This document shows, piece by piece, positions 62,334 to 64,000 of a stretch of 64,000 bases of DNA; position 1 is the stretch's first letter, and every line of letters begins with the position of its first letter. This stretch comes from Oxalobacteraceae bacterium (GTDB lineage Bacteria > Pseudomonadota > Gammaproteobacteria > Burkholderiales > Burkholderiaceae_D), in the NCBI GenBank assembly GCA_021299035.1, contig JAJTGD010000014.1:18209-82208 (forward strand), given 5' to 3'. A model generated the notes under the pieces. The model was not told the origin of the DNA, did not search any database, and saw nothing but the letters and a program-made list of their open reading frames with translations. A program made the position numbers and the translations under genes.

Positions 62334-63110
62334 ATGCAATACGAAAACATTCTGGTTGAGACCCATGGCAAGGTGGGTCTGGTAAGGCTAAACCGCCCCA
62401 AAGCGCTGAATGCGCTGAATGACCAATTGATGGATGAGCTCGGGCACGCGCTGCAGGCCTTTGATGCAGACCACCAAATCGGCTGTATGGTGATCACCGG
62501 TAGCGAAAAAGCGTTTGCTGCTGGCGCCGATATTGGTGCCATGGCTAACTACAGCTACATGGATGCGTTCAAAGGTGATTACATCACGCGTAATTGGGAA
62601 AAGATTCGCCAGATCCGAAAGCCGGTGATTGCGGCTGTTTCGGGATTTGCCTTGGGCGGTGGTTGCGAGTTGGCGATGATGTGCGACTTCATCATTGCCT
62701 CCGATACCGCAAAGTTCGGTCAACCCGAGATCAAGCTGGGCATCATGCCCGGCGCAGGCGGAACACAGCGCCTGCCACGTGCGGTGTCCAAGTCCAAGGC
62801 CATGGATATGTGCCTGACAGCCCGCATGATGGATGCAGCTGAAGCAGAGCGCGCCGGCTTGGTGTCGCGGGTGGTCAGTGCCGACAAGTTGGTGGACGAG
62901 GCGCTGGCGGCGGCGAGCGTGATTGCGACCATGTCGCTGCCAACGGTAATGATGATCAAGGAGTCGGTCAATAGAGCCTACGAGTCTTCCTTGACTGAGG
63001 GCGTTTTGTTTGAGCGGCGCATGTTCCACAGCACATTCGGGACCGACGACCAAAAGGAAGGCATGAAAGCTTTCCTGGAAAAGCGCCAGCCAAACTTCGA
63101 GGACAAGTAA
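62334..63110 (+). CDS. Enoyl-CoA hydratase/isomerase (crotonase family)
   Basis: 258 residues, probably the short-chain enoyl-CoA hydratase of fatty-acid or phenylacetyl-type degradation. The oxyanion-hole segments [11 protein letters not shown] and [13 protein letters not shown] and both catalytic Glu regions ([28 protein letters not shown]) are present. ATG 62334 has a good ribosome-binding site (AAGGAG). It is monocistronic and lies upstream of the rRNA operon. Confidence 0.92.
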   Translation: MQYENILVETHGKVGLVRLNRPKALNALNDQLMDELGHALQAFDADHQIGCMVITGSEKAFAAGADIGAMANYSYMDAFKGDYITRNWEKIRQIRKPVIAAVSGFALGGGCELAMMCDFIIASDTAKFGQPEIKLGIMPGAGGTQRLPRAVSKSKAMDMCLTARMMDAAEAERAGLVSRVVSADKLVDEALAAASVIATMSLPTVMMIKESVNRAYESSLTEGVLFERRMFHSTFGTDDQKEGMKAFLEKRQPNFEDK

Positions 63111-63227
63111 GCGCCCCAAGCGCCGGCTTTATTGTCAAAAAACTCACGTCGTCATCCTACGCCTCCGCACAGGGAGGCTTGGCCCTGCTTCGATTTGCCG
63201 CCTTATGAACCGCATTTGAGGAGGCGG

Positions 63228-63256
63228 TTGACGCAAGTTCAGGAATCGTTCATAAT
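63228..63256 (+). promoter_or_regulatory. rrn promoter P1
   Basis: TTGACG (63228-63233), exact 17-bp spacer, CATAAT (63251-63256), followed by CCCGCTTCTTTGCTG. It is the first of two near-identical promoters. Confidence 0.85.
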
Positions 63257-63327
63257 CCCGCTTCTTTGCTGATCACGCGCGGTTCCTAGCGAATTAGCCG
63301 GCCAGCAAGAGACAAGCAACGAAGCAG

Positions 63328-63356
63328 TTGACGAGATTGTCTAAGCAACTCATAAT
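63328..63356 (+). promoter_or_regulatory. rrn promoter P2
   Basis: TTGACG (63328-63333), 17-bp spacer, CATAAT (63351-63356), followed by CTCGCTTCTTTGCTG. Hexamers and downstream sequence repeat those of P1 exactly 100 bp later, with different spacer sequence. Confidence 0.88.
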
Positions 63357-63371
63357 CTCGCTTCTTTGCTG

Positions 63372-63622
63372 TTTGCAGACACGACGATCTGCAAACAAGG
63401 CGCAAGACCTCGGTCTGGTGCCAAAAACCCGAGTTCATTAACAATTAACAGCCGATAAGTGTGGGCGCTTGATGGCGTGCAGCGAAAGTGCTTCGGCGCT
63501 TTCGAAAGCTAAAGTAATCAAGTGCTCACAAAGAAATATAGGTAAGTTCGCAAGAACTTATCCTGTCAGTATTTTGAGTGAGCGAAGCCCGAAAGGGCTT
63601 TGGCAGAAATGCCAACCACAGA
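63372..63622 (+). promoter_or_regulatory. rRNA leader with BoxA-like sequence and hairpins
   Basis: Features in order: hairpin TTTGCAGA/TCTGCAAA (about 63372-63397); a BoxA-like AGTTCATTAACA (63432-63443, 9 of 12 bases of the consensus); a long stem around GGGCGCTTGAT/ATCAAGTGCTC capped by GAAAGTGC-TTCG-GCGCTTTC; then three GNRA-loop hairpins (AAGTTC-GCAA-GAACTT, AGCCC-GAAA-GGGCT, TTGGCA-GAAA-TGCCAA) just before 16S. They likely serve antitermination and RNase III processing. Confidence 0.6.

Positions 63623-64000
<378 letters not shown>

Noticed and set aside
62388..63119. Long minus-strand open frame opposite the enoyl-CoA hydratase
   Set aside because: Its composition is a mirror of the real gene; the plus-strand protein has all crotonase motifs and a good ribosome-binding site.

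Overview
The window reads as a contiguous piece of a betaproteobacterial chromosome, most likely Burkholderiales and close to Oxalobacteraceae. The grounds are the housekeeping gene order (kdsD-kdsC-lptCAB-rpoN, mla genes to murA to his operon to tatABC, petABC-sspAB, hemA-prfA/prmC, trpEGDC, apaG-mltA) and the 5' end of a betaproteobacterial-type 16S rRNA gene at the right edge. It is almost entirely core genome. I see no prophage, CRISPR array, defence island or intact insertion sequence. The only transposase-like gene is a RAYT-type Y1 domain protein beside gltB.

Layout: 1-3952 (minus) LPS precursor and export genes kdsD-kdsC-lptC-lptA-lptB plus the start of rpoN; 4053-6955 a KefB-type antiporter and an AEC permease; 6958-9828 (minus) uvrA; 9977-12435 an MFS transporter, ssb and the RAYT; 12583-18673 gltB-gltD; 18740-20077 (minus) CapA-like protein and a small exported protein; 20203-23807 Mla phospholipid-transport genes (F, E, D, A, C, B); 23896-25559 a YadGH-type ABC exporter; 25600-33955 bolA-type gene, murA and hisGDCBHAFIE; 34031-36034 HIT protein and tatABC; 36198-39077 DegS-like protease, Nif3-like protein and a NarL/LuxR-type regulator; 39417-43449 cytochrome bc1 (petABC), sspA, sspB; 43468 tRNA-Thr; 43596-45877 (minus) ybdD-cstA; 46297-51554 a secreted protein, then ubiX, grxD, prmC, dsbB, prfA and hemA on the minus strand; 51587-52711 (minus) a degenerate response regulator and a surface-adhesin-E-like protein; 52838 mnmC; 54770-59796 (minus) trp operon preceded by rpe; 59920-63110 apaG, mltA, a hemerythrin-like protein and an enoyl-CoA hydratase; 63228-64000 tandem rrn promoters, leader and 16S 5' end.

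The most striking observation is damage to otherwise well-conserved genes by short deletions near their 5' ends. gltB has lost about 70 nt with a frameshift that splits off the catalytic N-terminal Cys. mlaF has lost, in frame, the segment holding the Walker A loop. mlaD has lost its start codon and membrane anchor. Two hits in the same mla operon argue for real decay of the Mla system, but an assembly artefact cannot be excluded from sequence alone.

The second interesting area is the trp operon. Upstream of trpE lies a 27-codon leader ORF with three clustered Trp codons (candidate trpL) followed by competing hairpins. Between trpE and trpG sits a 49-codon ORF that overlaps the trpE stop, ends one base before trpG, carries a palindrome, and ends in a near-copy of the last codons of trpE. 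Other small elements are a 113-bp inverted-repeat element between hisH and hisA, palindromes next to the RAYT, a Fur-box-like palindrome before petA, and two rrn promoters exactly 100 bp apart.
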